Positions 37,017-45,038 of a stretch of DNA of 62,027 nt are shown here, in pieces. The stretch is taken from the NCBI RefSeq assembly GCF_000787855.1, contig NZ_BBPQ01000043.1:4247-66273 (forward strand), given 5' to 3'. Numbering within the stretch: position 1 is the first letter of the stretch; each line of letters begins with the position of its first letter. Below the pieces are notes generated by a model. It ran no database searches, was not told where the DNA came from, and saw only the letters and a program-made list of their open reading frames with translations. The stretch is from Streptacidiphilus anmyonensis. GTDB taxonomy: Bacteria; Actinomycetota; Actinomycetes; Streptomycetales; Streptomycetaceae. A program made the translations under genes and the position numbers.

Positions 37017-37823
37017 GTGACGCTTCTGTACGCCGCGTTCGCGGTGGTCGCCCTGTGGCTGCTCGGTGAGTTGCTGCTGCAGCGCCGCGCGCCGCTGCAC
37101 TGGCGTGCGTTGGCGCTGGTGGGGTTCCTGGTGCTGGTCGCCGGCGTGGCGCAGGGGTCGTTGCCGCTGATCGGCGTGGGCGTGGTCGCCTTCGGCGCCG
37201 GGCAGGCGCTCGCCACCCGGGCGGTGAAGCACGCGGGCGACGCGACGCACTGGTCGCTGGTCGCCCCGGAGAGCGTGCCGGTGGTCGGCCGTCTCTTCGG
37301 CGGTGAGCCGTCCGCGCCCGCGCCCAAGGGGCGCTCGCGCCGGGCCAGGCCCGAGCCGGCCGCCACCCCGGAGCGCGGGCCGGTGCCGGAGCCGGTGCCG
37401 GTGTCGGCGGCGGAACCTCAGGCCGCCGACACCGAGGCCGCGGCCGTCGAGGCGACAGCGGTCTTCCAGGCCGAGGAGTACGCCGTCGAGGGCGACAGCG
37501 TCTACTACCCCTCGACGGACCCGCAACAGCAGGAGCCGGCGTACTACGCCTACGGCTACACCGCCGAGCAGCAGGCGTCCTCCTACGCGGACCCCTACCA
37601 GGAGTCCTACGCGGATCCCTACGCGCAGCAGTACCAGGAGTACCCGCAGTACCAGCCGTACGCCGAGCCCCAGCAGTCCTACGCCTCCTACGAGCAGCAG
37701 CCGGACTACGCGCAGCAGTACCCCGCCGAGTACGCCCCGCAGTACGGCGGCTACGAGGGGTACGACCAGGGGCAGCAGCCGTACTACACGCAGGACCCGC
37801 AGTACCACGCCCCCCAGGGCTGA
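37017..37823 (+). CDS. Membrane protein with long Tyr/Gln-rich low-complexity tail
   Basis: A 268-residue protein. Three hydrophobic segments lie in the first 65 residues (from TLLYAAFAVVALWLL). A Pro/Ala/Glu linker follows, then a tail of about 110 residues made mostly of Tyr, Gln, Pro, Ala and Glu, with repeats such as SYADPY and QQYP. Such tails are disordered and can self-associate. The N-terminal membrane part is conserved in Streptomyces next to metF (from memory); no function is assigned. GTG 37017 is chosen because the membrane segment begins there, but earlier in-frame GTGs exist. Confidence 0.75.
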   Translation: MTLLYAAFAVVALWLLGELLLQRRAPLHWRALALVGFLVLVAGVAQGSLPLIGVGVVAFGAGQALATRAVKHAGDATHWSLVAPESVPVVGRLFGGEPSAPAPKGRSRRARPEPAATPERGPVPEPVPVSAAEPQAADTEAAAVEATAVFQAEEYAVEGDSVYYPSTDPQQQEPAYYAYGYTAEQQASSYADPYQESYADPYAQQYQEYPQYQPYAEPQQSYASYEQQPDYAQQYPAEYAPQYGGYEGYDQGQQPYYTQDPQYHAPQG

Positions 37824-37834
37824 CCGTCGGTCCG

Positions 37835-39259
37835 CTACGGGGTCCCGACCAGGTGGGCGGCGACCGCCGCCGACATCCCGACGCGGGCGAGCCCGCCGCC
37901 CGGGTGGGCGCCGCCGCCGACGCGGAAGAGGCCGGTCGGCGCGGCCGCGTTCGGAGGGGCGAGGTACGCGCCGTCCGCGCCCGCGAGCGACGGAGGCGGG
38001 ACGGAGCCGCCGGGCGCTCCGGTCTCGGCGGCCGTGTCGGCGGGGGTGCGGGCCTGCGCCCACAGCAGCCGGTCGCCCAACTCCGGTGCGGCCCGGGTGG
38101 CGTGGGCCAGCACGGCGTCGGCGTAGGCGGCCGTGCGGGCGGAGTCGGTCCAGTCGACGGGCCCGAGCGGCGGCACTGTGACGGTGACGACCGCCGCCTC
38201 GTGACCGGCCGGGGCGAGCGTGGCGTCGTCGGGGCGGAGCAGCTGCAGGGTGGGCCGCTCGCACAGGCGCGGGGCCGCGCCGAAGACCGCGTCCAGCTCG
38301 TCGGCGCGGTCGGGCGCGTGCACGACGGTCCGGTGCGCGGCGCTCTCGGGACGCGTACCGCGCAGCGCCAGCAGGAGGGTGAACCGCCCGGGGGAGCCCG
38401 CCGTCGAGGCGGGGGCGCGGTCGTCGACCACGACGTCCGCGTCGAGGACGCTCCCGTCCGCGAGCAGCACGCCGGTCACCCGGTCCTCGCCCAGGACCTG
38501 CTCCACCCGCGTGCCGAAGCGCAGGTCGACGCGGCGTGCCTCGCAGCGCCGCAGCACCGCGTCGGCCAGGGCGCGCAGGCCGCCGGTGACGTACCAGACG
38601 CCGAAGCTCTGCTCCATGTACGGCAGCGAGGTCAGCGAGGCGGGCGCGCGTTCGGGGTCGAGGCCGAAGCGCAGCGCGTACTCGTCCAGCAGGGCCGTCA
38701 GGCGCGCGTCGCGCAGTTCGCGGCGGGCGACGTCGGCGAGGGTGCGCGGCGGACGGGCGAGCAGGCCGCGCCGGGCGGGAACGTACGGGTCCCGGTGCAG
38801 GGCTGACGGATCGTCGGGGAGCGGCTCCTCCAGCAGCGGGCGGCGGGTGGCCTCCCAGACGCCGCGGCCGCGCTCCAGCATCGCGGTCCAGCGCTCGCCC
38901 GCGCCCGTGCCGAGGGCCGCGTCGAGGGCGGCCGCCACGCGGGCGAGGGAGGCGTTGGCGAGGGCGAGGCGGGTTCCGTCCGGCAGCAGGTGCTCGCTGC
39001 CGGGGTCGACCGGGCGCAAGTCGACCTCGTCCTCCAGCCGGGTGCGGCCGGTCTTCAGCATCAGGTCGCGGTAGACGGCGGGGAGGGTGAGCAGGGTCGG
39101 GCCGGTGTCGAAGCGGAAGCCGTCGCGCTCGTACCGCCCGAGCATCCCGCCGTGGGTCGGCGCGGCCTCGCAGAGGGTCACCTTGTGGCCGACGGTCGCC
39201 AGCCGTGCCGCGGCGGCGAGCCCGCCCATTCCTGCGCCGATGACCACGATCCTTGCCAT
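37835..39259 (-). CDS. CrtI-like (phytoene desaturase family) NAD(P)/FAD oxidoreductase
   Basis: A 474-residue flavoprotein. The N-terminal FAD motif IVVIGAGMGGLAAAARLA and the segment FDTGPTLLTLP are typical of carotenoid desaturases and ketolases. The C-terminal FAD-binding segment LFRVGGGAHPGGGLARVGMSA matches the CrtI signature. No phytoene synthase or cyclase is adjacent, so a carotenoid role is plausible only through the prenyl synthase 2 kb away. Ends 11 bases from the convergent Tyr/Gln-rich protein gene. Confidence 0.85.
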   Translation of the reverse strand: MARIVVIGAGMGGLAAAARLATVGHKVTLCEAAPTHGGMLGRYERDGFRFDTGPTLLTLPAVYRDLMLKTGRTRLEDEVDLRPVDPGSEHLLPDGTRLALANASLARVAAALDAALGTGAGERWTAMLERGRGVWEATRRPLLEEPLPDDPSALHRDPYVPARRGLLARPPRTLADVARRELRDARLTALLDEYALRFGLDPERAPASLTSLPYMEQSFGVWYVTGGLRALADAVLRRCEARRVDLRFGTRVEQVLGEDRVTGVLLADGSVLDADVVVDDRAPASTAGSPGRFTLLLALRGTRPESAAHRTVVHAPDRADELDAVFGAAPRLCERPTLQLLRPDDATLAPAGHEAAVVTVTVPPLGPVDWTDSARTAAYADAVLAHATRAAPELGDRLLWAQARTPADTAAETGAPGGSVPPPSLAGADGAYLAPPNAAAPTGLFRVGGGAHPGGGLARVGMSAAVAAHLVGTP

Positions 39260-39316
39260 GGGCACCCATCGTAGGCGCTGGTCGGGGCCCCTGGGCCGGG
39301 GCCTTAGGATCACTGC

Positions 39317-39556
39317 ATGGCGGACTTCGAGTACCACGAGCAGCTGGCGTTCCGGGCCCTGGCGGAGTCGCGGACCTCCAGTCTGAGCGGCAACCGTGAG
39401 TACCACGTCCAGGTCGCCCAGGTGGAGGCGACGCTCGCGCTGGCCGCCGCCGTCGCCGCGCTGTCGCGGCAGCCGGGGACGCCGGGGACGCCGGGGACGC
39501 CGGGCATGCCGGAAGCGGCCGGCGCGTCCGGCGACGAGGGCGTCAGCGGGTCCTGA
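39317..39556 (+). CDS. Small conserved protein with PGT repeat tail (hypothetical)
   Basis: A 79-residue protein: a helical N-terminal part (FEYHEQLAFRALAESRTSSL, then YHVQVAQVEATLALAAAVAA) and a tail with PGTPGTPGTPG repeats. Similar small proteins are common in Streptomyces; no function is known. TAGGAT (39305-39310) sits seven bases before the ATG, and there is no ribosome site, so the mRNA is probably leaderless. Overlaps the 3-prime end of the convergent TetR gene by 14 bases. Confidence 0.6.
   Translation: MADFEYHEQLAFRALAESRTSSLSGNREYHVQVAQVEATLALAAAVAALSRQPGTPGTPGTPGMPEAAGASGDEGVSGS
39473..39504 (+). repeat. 9-bp microrepeat encoding PGT units
   Basis: Consecutive CCGGGGACG units, in frame in the small gene, encode Pro-Gly-Thr three times before a variant Pro-Gly-Met. 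Length change by slippage would keep the frame. Confidence 0.8.
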
Positions 39557-40115
39557 CGCCGTCCATGATCAGCCCGATCAGCCGCTCCGGCGTGCTGGTG
39601 GGCTTGCCCGCCTGCTTGGAGTGGCCGCAGGCGTAGCTGATGCCGCTGGTCAGCTGCATCAGCTCGGAGGTGGTGACGTCGGCGCGGATGCCGCCGGCCG
39701 CCTTGGCGCGCTCGACCAGCTCGTCCGAGGTGTGGTGCAGCACCCAGGCGGTGTCGTGCTTGCGGTCGGAGCTGAGCAGCAGCGCCGCGGCGAGGCCCTT
39801 GAACTCGCTCACGTGGGCGACGAGTCGGACCAGCCACGCGTTCAGCGCCTCGGTCGGGTCGGCCGCCTCCAGCAGGGGGGCCGCGTCGGCGGCGACGGAG
39901 TCGGCCCAGCGCACGCAGACCGCGTCGAGCAGGGCCTCACGGTTGGGGAAGTGCCGGTAGAGGGTGCCGGGGCCGACGCCCGCGCGCTTGGCGATGTCGT
40001 CGAGCGAGGCGTCGGGGCCGTTGGCGAGGAAGGACTCGGTCGCGGCGGCGACCAGCTTCTCGTAGTTGCGGCGCGCGTCGGCCCGCATGGGCCGTCGCCC
40101 GGTCTCGGCCGTCAT
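39543..40115 (-). CDS. TetR/AcrR family transcriptional repressor
   Basis: A 190-residue repressor. Helix-turn-helix in SLDDIAKRAGVGPGTLYRHFPNREALLDAV, with a ligand-binding C-terminal domain. Divergent from an EmrB/QacA-type efflux gene, with two palindromic sites between them, so it most likely represses both until a drug-like ligand binds. Confidence 0.92.
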   Translation of the reverse strand: MTAETGRRPMRADARRNYEKLVAAATESFLANGPDASLDDIAKRAGVGPGTLYRHFPNREALLDAVCVRWADSVAADAAPLLEAADPTEALNAWLVRLVAHVSEFKGLAAALLLSSDRKHDTAWVLHHTSDELVERAKAAGGIRADVTTSELMQLTSGISYACGHSKQAGKPTSTPERLIGLIMDGVRTR

Positions 40116-40137
40116 GGCGCCATATCCCCTTGCTAAG

Positions 40138-40152
40138 CGGAGACAGTCTCCG
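40138..40152. promoter_or_regulatory. TetR operator 1 (perfect palindrome)
   Basis: CGGAGAC-A-GTCTCCG, with 7-bp arms, lies just upstream of the tetR-like start. Its centre is 33 bp (about three helical turns) from the second site, and both share CGGAG half-sites. Confidence 0.65.
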
Positions 40153-40170
40153 TATTGTTGTCCCTGGAAC

Positions 40171-40185
40171 CGGAGGATACCTCCG
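40171..40185. promoter_or_regulatory. TetR operator 2 (palindrome)
   Basis: CGGAGG-ATA-CCTCCG, with 6-bp arms that extend imperfectly outward (AAC / TTT), lies about 55 bases before the MFS gene start. Paired with operator 1 on the same helix face. Confidence 0.6.
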
Positions 40186-40240
40186 TTTGCGTTCCCTGCC
40201 TATCTTCTCACCCATTCTCCATGCACTCCAGGGCGGAGCC

Positions 40241-41728
40241 ATGTCCGAGAACACCCTCACCTCCTCTGCTCCAAGCCGGCTCGAAACCCCGGTCAACGCA
40301 CCACCACCGAACAACCGGCGCCGTCAGCTCGCGCTCGCGGTGATCCTGGCCTGCCAGCTGATGGTGATCCTCGACGCGACGGTCGTCACCATCGCGCTGC
40401 CGGGCATCCAGCACGCGCTCGGCTTCTCCTCGGCCGGGCTGAGCTGGGTCATGAACATCTACTCGCTGACCTTCGGCGGCCTGCTGCTGCTCGGCGGCCG
40501 CGCAGGCGACATCTTCGGCCGACGCCGCCTGCTGGCCTGGGGCATCGCGCTGTTCACCCTCGCCTCGCTGGCCGGTGGCCTGGCGACGAACCCCACCGAG
40601 CTGCTCCTCGCCCGCGTCGCGCAGGGCGTCGGCGCGGCCGTCGCCGCGCCCAGCACGCTCGCGCTGATCGTCAGCACCTTCCGCGACCCGGTCGAGCGGG
40701 CCCGCGCGATCGGGCTCTTCTCCGCGATGTCGGCCAGCGGGGCCACCGTCGGACTCATCGTCGGCGGGCTGCTGACCTCCTGGCTCTCCTGGCGCTGGGT
40801 CATGTTCATCAACGTGCCGTTCGGCGTGCTCGTCACCGTGCTCGCGCCGCGCGTCGTCGAGGAGCCCGAGCGGCGTCCCGGTCGCCTCGACCTGGCCGGG
40901 GCGGCGACCGCGACCGGCGGCATGGTCTCGCTCGTCTACGGCTTCATCCGGGCCGCGACGATCGGCTGGTCCGACACGCCGACGCTGGTCTGCTTCGCCG
41001 CCGCCGCGGTGCTGCTGACGGTCTTCGTGCTGGTCGAGCGGCGCGTCGCGCAGCCGCTGCTGCCGCTGTCGCTGCTGACGGACAAGGTCCGCGCGGGCGG
41101 CTACGCGGCGATGGCGCTGCTCGCGGCCGCGATGTTCGGGATGTTCTTCTTCGTCACGCAGTACCTGCAGACCGGGCTCGGCATGTCGCCCATGAAGGCG
41201 GGCTTCGGCTTCCTGCCGCTGGCCGTGCCGATCTTCGCCGGCGCCCGGCTGGCCCCGCGCCTGGTGCCCAAGTGGGGGACACGGCCGTTCCTGCTGGCCG
41301 CGCCGGTGCTGCTGATCAGCGGCATGGCACTGCTGACCCGGGTGAACGCGCACACCGCCTACGTCAGCGGCGTGATGCCCTCGCTGCTGCTGTTCGGGCT
41401 CGGCGCGGGCTTCACCATGGTGCCGCTCAGCCTGACGATCCTCTCCACCGTCAGGCCGGAGGAGTCCGGCGCGGCCTCCGGCACGCTGCAGACCATGCAG
41501 CAGGCGGGCGGCTCGCTCGGCACGGCCGTCGGGATCACCGCGTTCACCCACGCCACCAGCCACCCCTCCGCGCTGCCGGGCGCGGCGGGCCTGCACGCCA
41601 CGCTCGCGCACGGCGTCTCGCTGGCGATGACCTGCTCGCTGGGTCTGGCGGCCGGGGCCTTCCTGGTGCTCGCCCTGTTCGTCCGGCCGCCGCGCCCCGA
41701 GCGCTCGTCCGCCCGCGCTCAGGCCTGA
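40241..41728 (+). CDS. MFS drug efflux transporter (DHA2, EmrB/QacA family)
   Basis: A 495-residue integral membrane proton antiporter with about 14 segments. The first segment carries the antiporter motif LDATVVTIALPGIQ, motif A reads GGRAGDIFGRRRLL, and motif C lies in SAMSASGATVGLIVGGLL. Expected to export a hydrophobic drug or metabolite. ATG 40241 is chosen (GGCGGAG upstream; N-terminus MSENTLTSSAP). Controlled by the divergent TetR regulator through two palindromes. Ends with a 10-base overlap with the convergent DUF4126 gene. Confidence 0.93.
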   Translation: MSENTLTSSAPSRLETPVNAPPPNNRRRQLALAVILACQLMVILDATVVTIALPGIQHALGFSSAGLSWVMNIYSLTFGGLLLLGGRAGDIFGRRRLLAWGIALFTLASLAGGLATNPTELLLARVAQGVGAAVAAPSTLALIVSTFRDPVERARAIGLFSAMSASGATVGLIVGGLLTSWLSWRWVMFINVPFGVLVTVLAPRVVEEPERRPGRLDLAGAATATGGMVSLVYGFIRAATIGWSDTPTLVCFAAAAVLLTVFVLVERRVAQPLLPLSLLTDKVRAGGYAAMALLAAAMFGMFFFVTQYLQTGLGMSPMKAGFGFLPLAVPIFAGARLAPRLVPKWGTRPFLLAAPVLLISGMALLTRVNAHTAYVSGVMPSLLLFGLGAGFTMVPLSLTILSTVRPEESGAASGTLQTMQQAGGSLGTAVGITAFTHATSHPSALPGAAGLHATLAHGVSLAMTCSLGLAAGAFLVLALFVRPPRPERSSARAQA

Positions 41729-42324
41729 GCGGCCCGCAGGACGCGGGCGGCACGGCGCTCCTTGCGACGCTGCCAGAAACGGCGGATGCGGGAGAGCGTG
41801 AACAGCACCAGCGTCACACCACCCACCAGCAGGCACCCCGCGATGACCGCGGCGGGCACGGGGTGGAACAGCGCGAGCGTGACCAGACCCGCGACGCCGA
41901 GGTCCTCGGCCAGGCTGACCACGATGTTGCTGAACGGCTCGGGGGAGGTGTTCACGCCCATCCGCAGGCCCGCCTTGATCAGGTGGCTGACCAGCGCGGT
42001 GCCGCCGCCGATCGCCGCGGCGGCGAGCGTGGGCAGCGAGCTGTGGGCGTGACCCGCCAGCAGCGCGGCCACGACCGCGCCCGCGATCGGGCGGATCACG
42101 GTGTGGACGAGGTCCCACAGGGAGTCCACGTAGGGGATCTTGTCGGCCACGGCCTCGATCACGAACAGCACGCCGGCGACGACCAGCACGTCGGTCCGCT
42201 CCAGCGCGGGCGGCACGGCGGTGACGCCGTCGTAGCGGCCCAGCAGTCCCATCAGCAGGACGACCGCGTAGGCGTTGACGCCGCTGGCCCAGCCGCTGGT
42301 GAAGACGAGCGGAAGCAGGCTCAC
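41719..42324 (-). CDS. DUF4126 domain membrane protein
   Basis: A 201-residue membrane protein with the DUF4126 pattern: N-terminal LPLVFTSGWASGVNAYA, then four to five hydrophobic segments, the charged motif ADKIPYVDSLWDLVHTVIRP, and a basic C-terminal tail (RRFWQRRKERRAAR). Function unknown. GTG start with GGGGGAA upstream. Confidence 0.85.
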   Translation of the reverse strand: MSLLPLVFTSGWASGVNAYAVVLLMGLLGRYDGVTAVPPALERTDVLVVAGVLFVIEAVADKIPYVDSLWDLVHTVIRPIAGAVVAALLAGHAHSSLPTLAAAAIGGGTALVSHLIKAGLRMGVNTSPEPFSNIVVSLAEDLGVAGLVTLALFHPVPAAVIAGCLLVGGVTLVLFTLSRIRRFWQRRKERRAARVLRAAQA

Positions 42325-42430
42325 GTGGATTCCCCCGGGTGTTGTCGTGTCTTCGAGCGGACCACAGCGTACGTGGCAGGACGCAGCGGGCCGCGGGGCA
42401 TTCTCCCAAGATCCCTAGGTACTCGTACTC

Positions 42431-42595
42431 ATGTGCTGGTCCGAACGGGTTGAGTACCCCGGCGGATGGTTCCCGACCTGCGACGACGGCAAAGTAGTGG
42501 GCACCGGGAGGGACGGTGCGGCAAGGCGCCGACCCACCCGGGGCCCGGCACTGCACCGCCGACACGGGGCGGCGGAGCAGGTGCCGGACCTGTGA
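42431..42595 (+). CDS. Candidate 54-residue small protein
   Basis: ATG to TGA, 55 codons, starting MCWSERVEYPGGWFPTCDDG and ending in an Arg/Pro-rich part. About 80 percent of third positions are G or C, lower than in its neighbours. No ribosome site is seen. A terminator on the same strand lies 55 bases after the stop. It may be a real small gene or only part of a non-coding RNA. Confidence 0.3.
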   Translation: MCWSERVEYPGGWFPTCDDGKVVGTGRDGAARRRPTRGPALHRRHGAAEQVPDL

Positions 42596-42648
42596 GGAGC
42601 ACGTACGGGGGAGTACGGGGCCCGGGGGAGCCAGGGGGGACGGGGGAA

Positions 42649-42710
42649 GGAGCGGCGTTCGCACGCCGGCGAGTGGGGGCTCGCCGGTGGGCGGACGCCG
42701 CTCCGCTTTT
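42649..42710 (+). terminator. Branched hairpin with T-run on the plus strand
   Basis: Outer arms GGAGCGGCGT (42649-42658) and ACGCCGCTCC (42695-42704) enclose an inner stem CCGGCGAG / CTCGCCGG (42666-42673, 42680-42687). GCTTTT follows on the plus strand. On the minus strand the hairpin could also end the MocR-type gene, but there the tail is C-rich. Confidence 0.6.
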
Positions 42711-42755
42711 CGGCCGCGGGGCCGGCTCGGATCAGACAGGGCTCGGCGGGCGGGC

Positions 42756-44237
42756 TCAGAGCAGCGTGACCTCGGGGGCCGGGGTCGGCACCGGATCGGC
42801 GCCGGTCATGGTCGAGGCGGCCGCGGCCAGGCGGCGGACCGCCTCGCGGGTGATCTCCGGCGGCAGCGCGAAGGGGAGCCGGACGAAGCGCTCCAGCACC
42901 CCGTCGACGCCGAAGCGCGGACCGGAGCCGACCCAGACGCCGTGGCGCTCCGCCGTGGTGGCCAGGGCGCTCCCGGACAGGCCCGGGGTGGTGCGCACCC
43001 ACAGGCACAGGCCGCCCTGCGGGATCCGGAAGGTCCACCCGGGCAGGAACTCCCGGACCGCCTCGACCAGTGCGTCGCGCTGGGCGCGGACGCGGTCGCG
43101 CTGGTGGGTGAGGACCTCCGGCAGCATGTCGGGGCCCAGCAGGTGCCGGACCGCCAGCTGTTCGACCACCGGGGAGGAGACGTCGAGGCTGGCCCGGTCC
43201 CCGGCGAGGCGGCGGATCAGCTCCGGGGTCGCGCGGAGCCAGCCGATCCGCAGACCGCCCCAGAAGGTCTTGCCGGCCGAGCCCAGCGTCACCACGTTGC
43301 CGCCGTGGTCGAACGCGGCGAGCGGGCGGGGCATGCGCGTCGCCAGCTCCGGGTCCAGGCACAGGTCGACGGTGGTCTCGTCGCTGACGAGCAGGGTGCC
43401 GGTGGAGCGGGCCGCGGCGACCAGGGCCCGGCGCTCGTCCTCGGACATGAGCAGTCCGGTCGGGTTGTGGAAGTCGGGGATCAGGTACGCCAGGCGCGGC
43501 GCGGCGTCGCGCAGGGTCCGCGCCCACGCCTCCAGGTCCCAGCCGTCGTCGAGCAGGGGTACCGGCACGGCCCGGCCGCCCGCGTAGCGCAGCGCCTGGA
43601 GCACGTTGGCGAAGCTCGGGGACTCCACGGCGACGCGCTCGGCGGGGCCGAGGACCTGGCGCAGCAGCAGCGAGAAGGCACCGGACGCGCCGGTGGTGAT
43701 CATGATCTGTTCCGGGCCGGTCGGCAGGCCGCGGGCGGTGTAGCGGTCGGCGACGGCCTGCCGCAACGCGGTCACCCCGGCGGGGAAGTCGCCGTGGGTG
43801 GAGGTCCAGGCGGGCAGTTCGGCGACGGCGGCGGCCATGGCCCGGCTGAGCCACGGCTCGGGGGCCGCCATCGCGGCGATGCCGAGGTCGATCACGTCGC
43901 CGGAGCCCGCCGCGTGCGGCGAGATCCCGACCACCGGCATCGTCCGTCCGGGCGGCAGCGCCGTCCAACTCCCCGCGCCGCGACGGCTGGAGAGGAAGCC
44001 CTCGGTGCGCAGCAGCTCGTAGGCGGCGGCCACGGTGGTCCGGCTCACGCCGAGGGCCGCGGACAGCTCCCGTTCGGCGGGCAGCCGCGTCTCCACCGGC
44101 ACCCGGCCGTCCAGCACCAGGGTGCGCAGCCCGCCCGCGAGCGAGCGGTAGGCGGGACCGCCGCCGGGGCGCTGCCAGTCGCCGAGGGCGCGGTCGAGCT
44201 GGGCGGCGCCGACGGCGGCGCGGGAGGAGGTTGGCAT
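42756..44237 (-). CDS. MocR-type regulator (GntR helix-turn-helix fused to PLP aminotransferase fold)
   Basis: A 493-residue fusion. Residues about 15-90 form a GntR winged helix (RLPAERELSAALGVSRTTVAAAYELL). The rest is a fold-type I aminotransferase domain with the PLP Lys in TLGSAGKTFWGG and the Asp/Tyr pair in YLIPDFHNPTG. Such proteins sense PLP or amino-acid derivatives and act as regulators. It is divergent from a YczE-like membrane protein gene, a pairing seen repeatedly for MocR proteins, and repeat elements lie between them. Confidence 0.9.
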   Translation of the reverse strand: MPTSSRAAVGAAQLDRALGDWQRPGGGPAYRSLAGGLRTLVLDGRVPVETRLPAERELSAALGVSRTTVAAAYELLRTEGFLSSRRGAGSWTALPPGRTMPVVGISPHAAGSGDVIDLGIAAMAAPEPWLSRAMAAAVAELPAWTSTHGDFPAGVTALRQAVADRYTARGLPTGPEQIMITTGASGAFSLLLRQVLGPAERVAVESPSFANVLQALRYAGGRAVPVPLLDDGWDLEAWARTLRDAAPRLAYLIPDFHNPTGLLMSEDERRALVAAARSTGTLLVSDETTVDLCLDPELATRMPRPLAAFDHGGNVVTLGSAGKTFWGGLRIGWLRATPELIRRLAGDRASLDVSSPVVEQLAVRHLLGPDMLPEVLTHQRDRVRAQRDALVEAVREFLPGWTFRIPQGGLCLWVRTTPGLSGSALATTAERHGVWVGSGPRFGVDGVLERFVRLPFALPPEITREAVRRLAAAASTMTGADPVPTPAPEVTLL

Positions 44238-44244
44238 CCCTGGT

Positions 44245-44286
44245 CAGTCCACTTCTCGCGAATTGGCTATGGATGAGCAGTCCAAT
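44245..44286. promoter_or_regulatory. Candidate MocR operator in the yczE promoter region
   Basis: CAGTCCA occurs at 44245-44251 and 44278-44284, 33 bp apart. The second copy continues into CCAAT, forming an inverted pair with AATTGG at 44261-44266. Direct repeats plus an inverted pair match the way MocR dimers are known to bind. Confidence 0.5.
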
Positions 44287-44363
44287 CTCCTTCAGAGTGA
44301 TGCCAACGATCGCCGAAAGGCAAGCGTCACCCGGCAAGAACCACCGAGGAGGGAGGGGCCACC

Positions 44364-45038
44364 GTGGTCCTCGCACGCCGTCTCGTCCAGCTCTATGTGG
44401 GCCTCGCGCTCTACGGCCTCAGCATGGCGATGATGCTCAAGGCCTCGCTCGGGCTCGCCCCCTGGGACGTGCTCAACCAGGGCCTGGACCGGCACCTCCC
44501 GCTCTCCTACGGCACCGTCTCGATGATCATCGGCGCCGCGGTGCTGCTGCTGTGGATCCCGCTGCGCCAGAAGCCGGGGCTCGGCACCATCAGCAACGTC
44601 TTCGTCATCGGCCTCACCGTCGACGCGGGCCTGTCGCTGCTGCCCACCCTGCACGGCCTGCCCGTGCGGGCCGCCATGCTGGCGGGCGGCATCGTCGCCA
44701 ACGGCGTCGCCGGCGGCCTCTACATCGGCGCCCGCTTCGGCCCCGGCCCGCGCGACGGGCTGATGACCGGCTTCGCCCGCCGCACCGGCGGCTCGCTGCG
44801 CCTGATCCGCACGATGATCGAGCTGACCGTGCTGGTGGTCGGCTGGCTGATGGGCGGTCAGGTCGGCGTCGGGACGGTCGCGTACGCGCTGGCGATCGGG
44901 CCCCTGGTGCAGTTCTTCCTGCCGATGTTGACTGTTCCTCATGCGAACGACACGAGTGGGGCACCGCGGGACGGGGCCGGGCGCGATCACGCCGGACGGG
45001 TGCGCGGTGGAGCTGTACACGAGACTGCTCGCGGGTGA
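44364..45038 (+). CDS. YczE/YitT-like membrane protein
   Basis: A 224-residue membrane protein with about five segments; the N-terminal VQLYVGLALYGLSMAMMLKA and APWDVLNQGLDRHLPLSYGT are typical of the YczE family. Usually found next to MocR regulators; suspected transporter of a vitamin- or amino-acid-related compound. The last about 33 codons after the final membrane segment overlap the following methyltransferase gene, so the shown C-terminal tail may be non-conserved. GTG start. Confidence 0.85.
   Translation: MVLARRLVQLYVGLALYGLSMAMMLKASLGLAPWDVLNQGLDRHLPLSYGTVSMIIGAAVLLLWIPLRQKPGLGTISNVFVIGLTVDAGLSLLPTLHGLPVRAAMLAGGIVANGVAGGLYIGARFGPGPRDGLMTGFARRTGGSLRLIRTMIELTVLVVGWLMGGQVGVGTVAYALAIGPLVQFFLPMLTVPHANDTSGAPRDGAGRDHAGRVRGGAVHETARG

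Larger units (their letters stand above)
42325..42755. other. 431-bp gap with hairpins and one candidate small gene
   Basis: Both flanking genes point left, yet this gap holds plus-strand signals: a short inverted repeat GGTACTC / GAGTACC (42418-42424 and 42452-42458), a 54-codon open frame (42431-42595), and a large hairpin followed by GCTTTT (42649-42710). Nothing else was recognised. Confidence 0.5.

Noticed and set aside
34740-39259. Carotenoid gene cluster
   Set aside because: A prenyl diphosphate synthase and a CrtI-like protein are present, but no phytoene synthase or cyclase. metF and an unrelated membrane gene lie between them on the other strand.
39473-39504. CRISPR-like repeat
   Set aside because: Units are 9 bp with no spacers, and they encode Pro-Gly-Thr in frame in a small gene.
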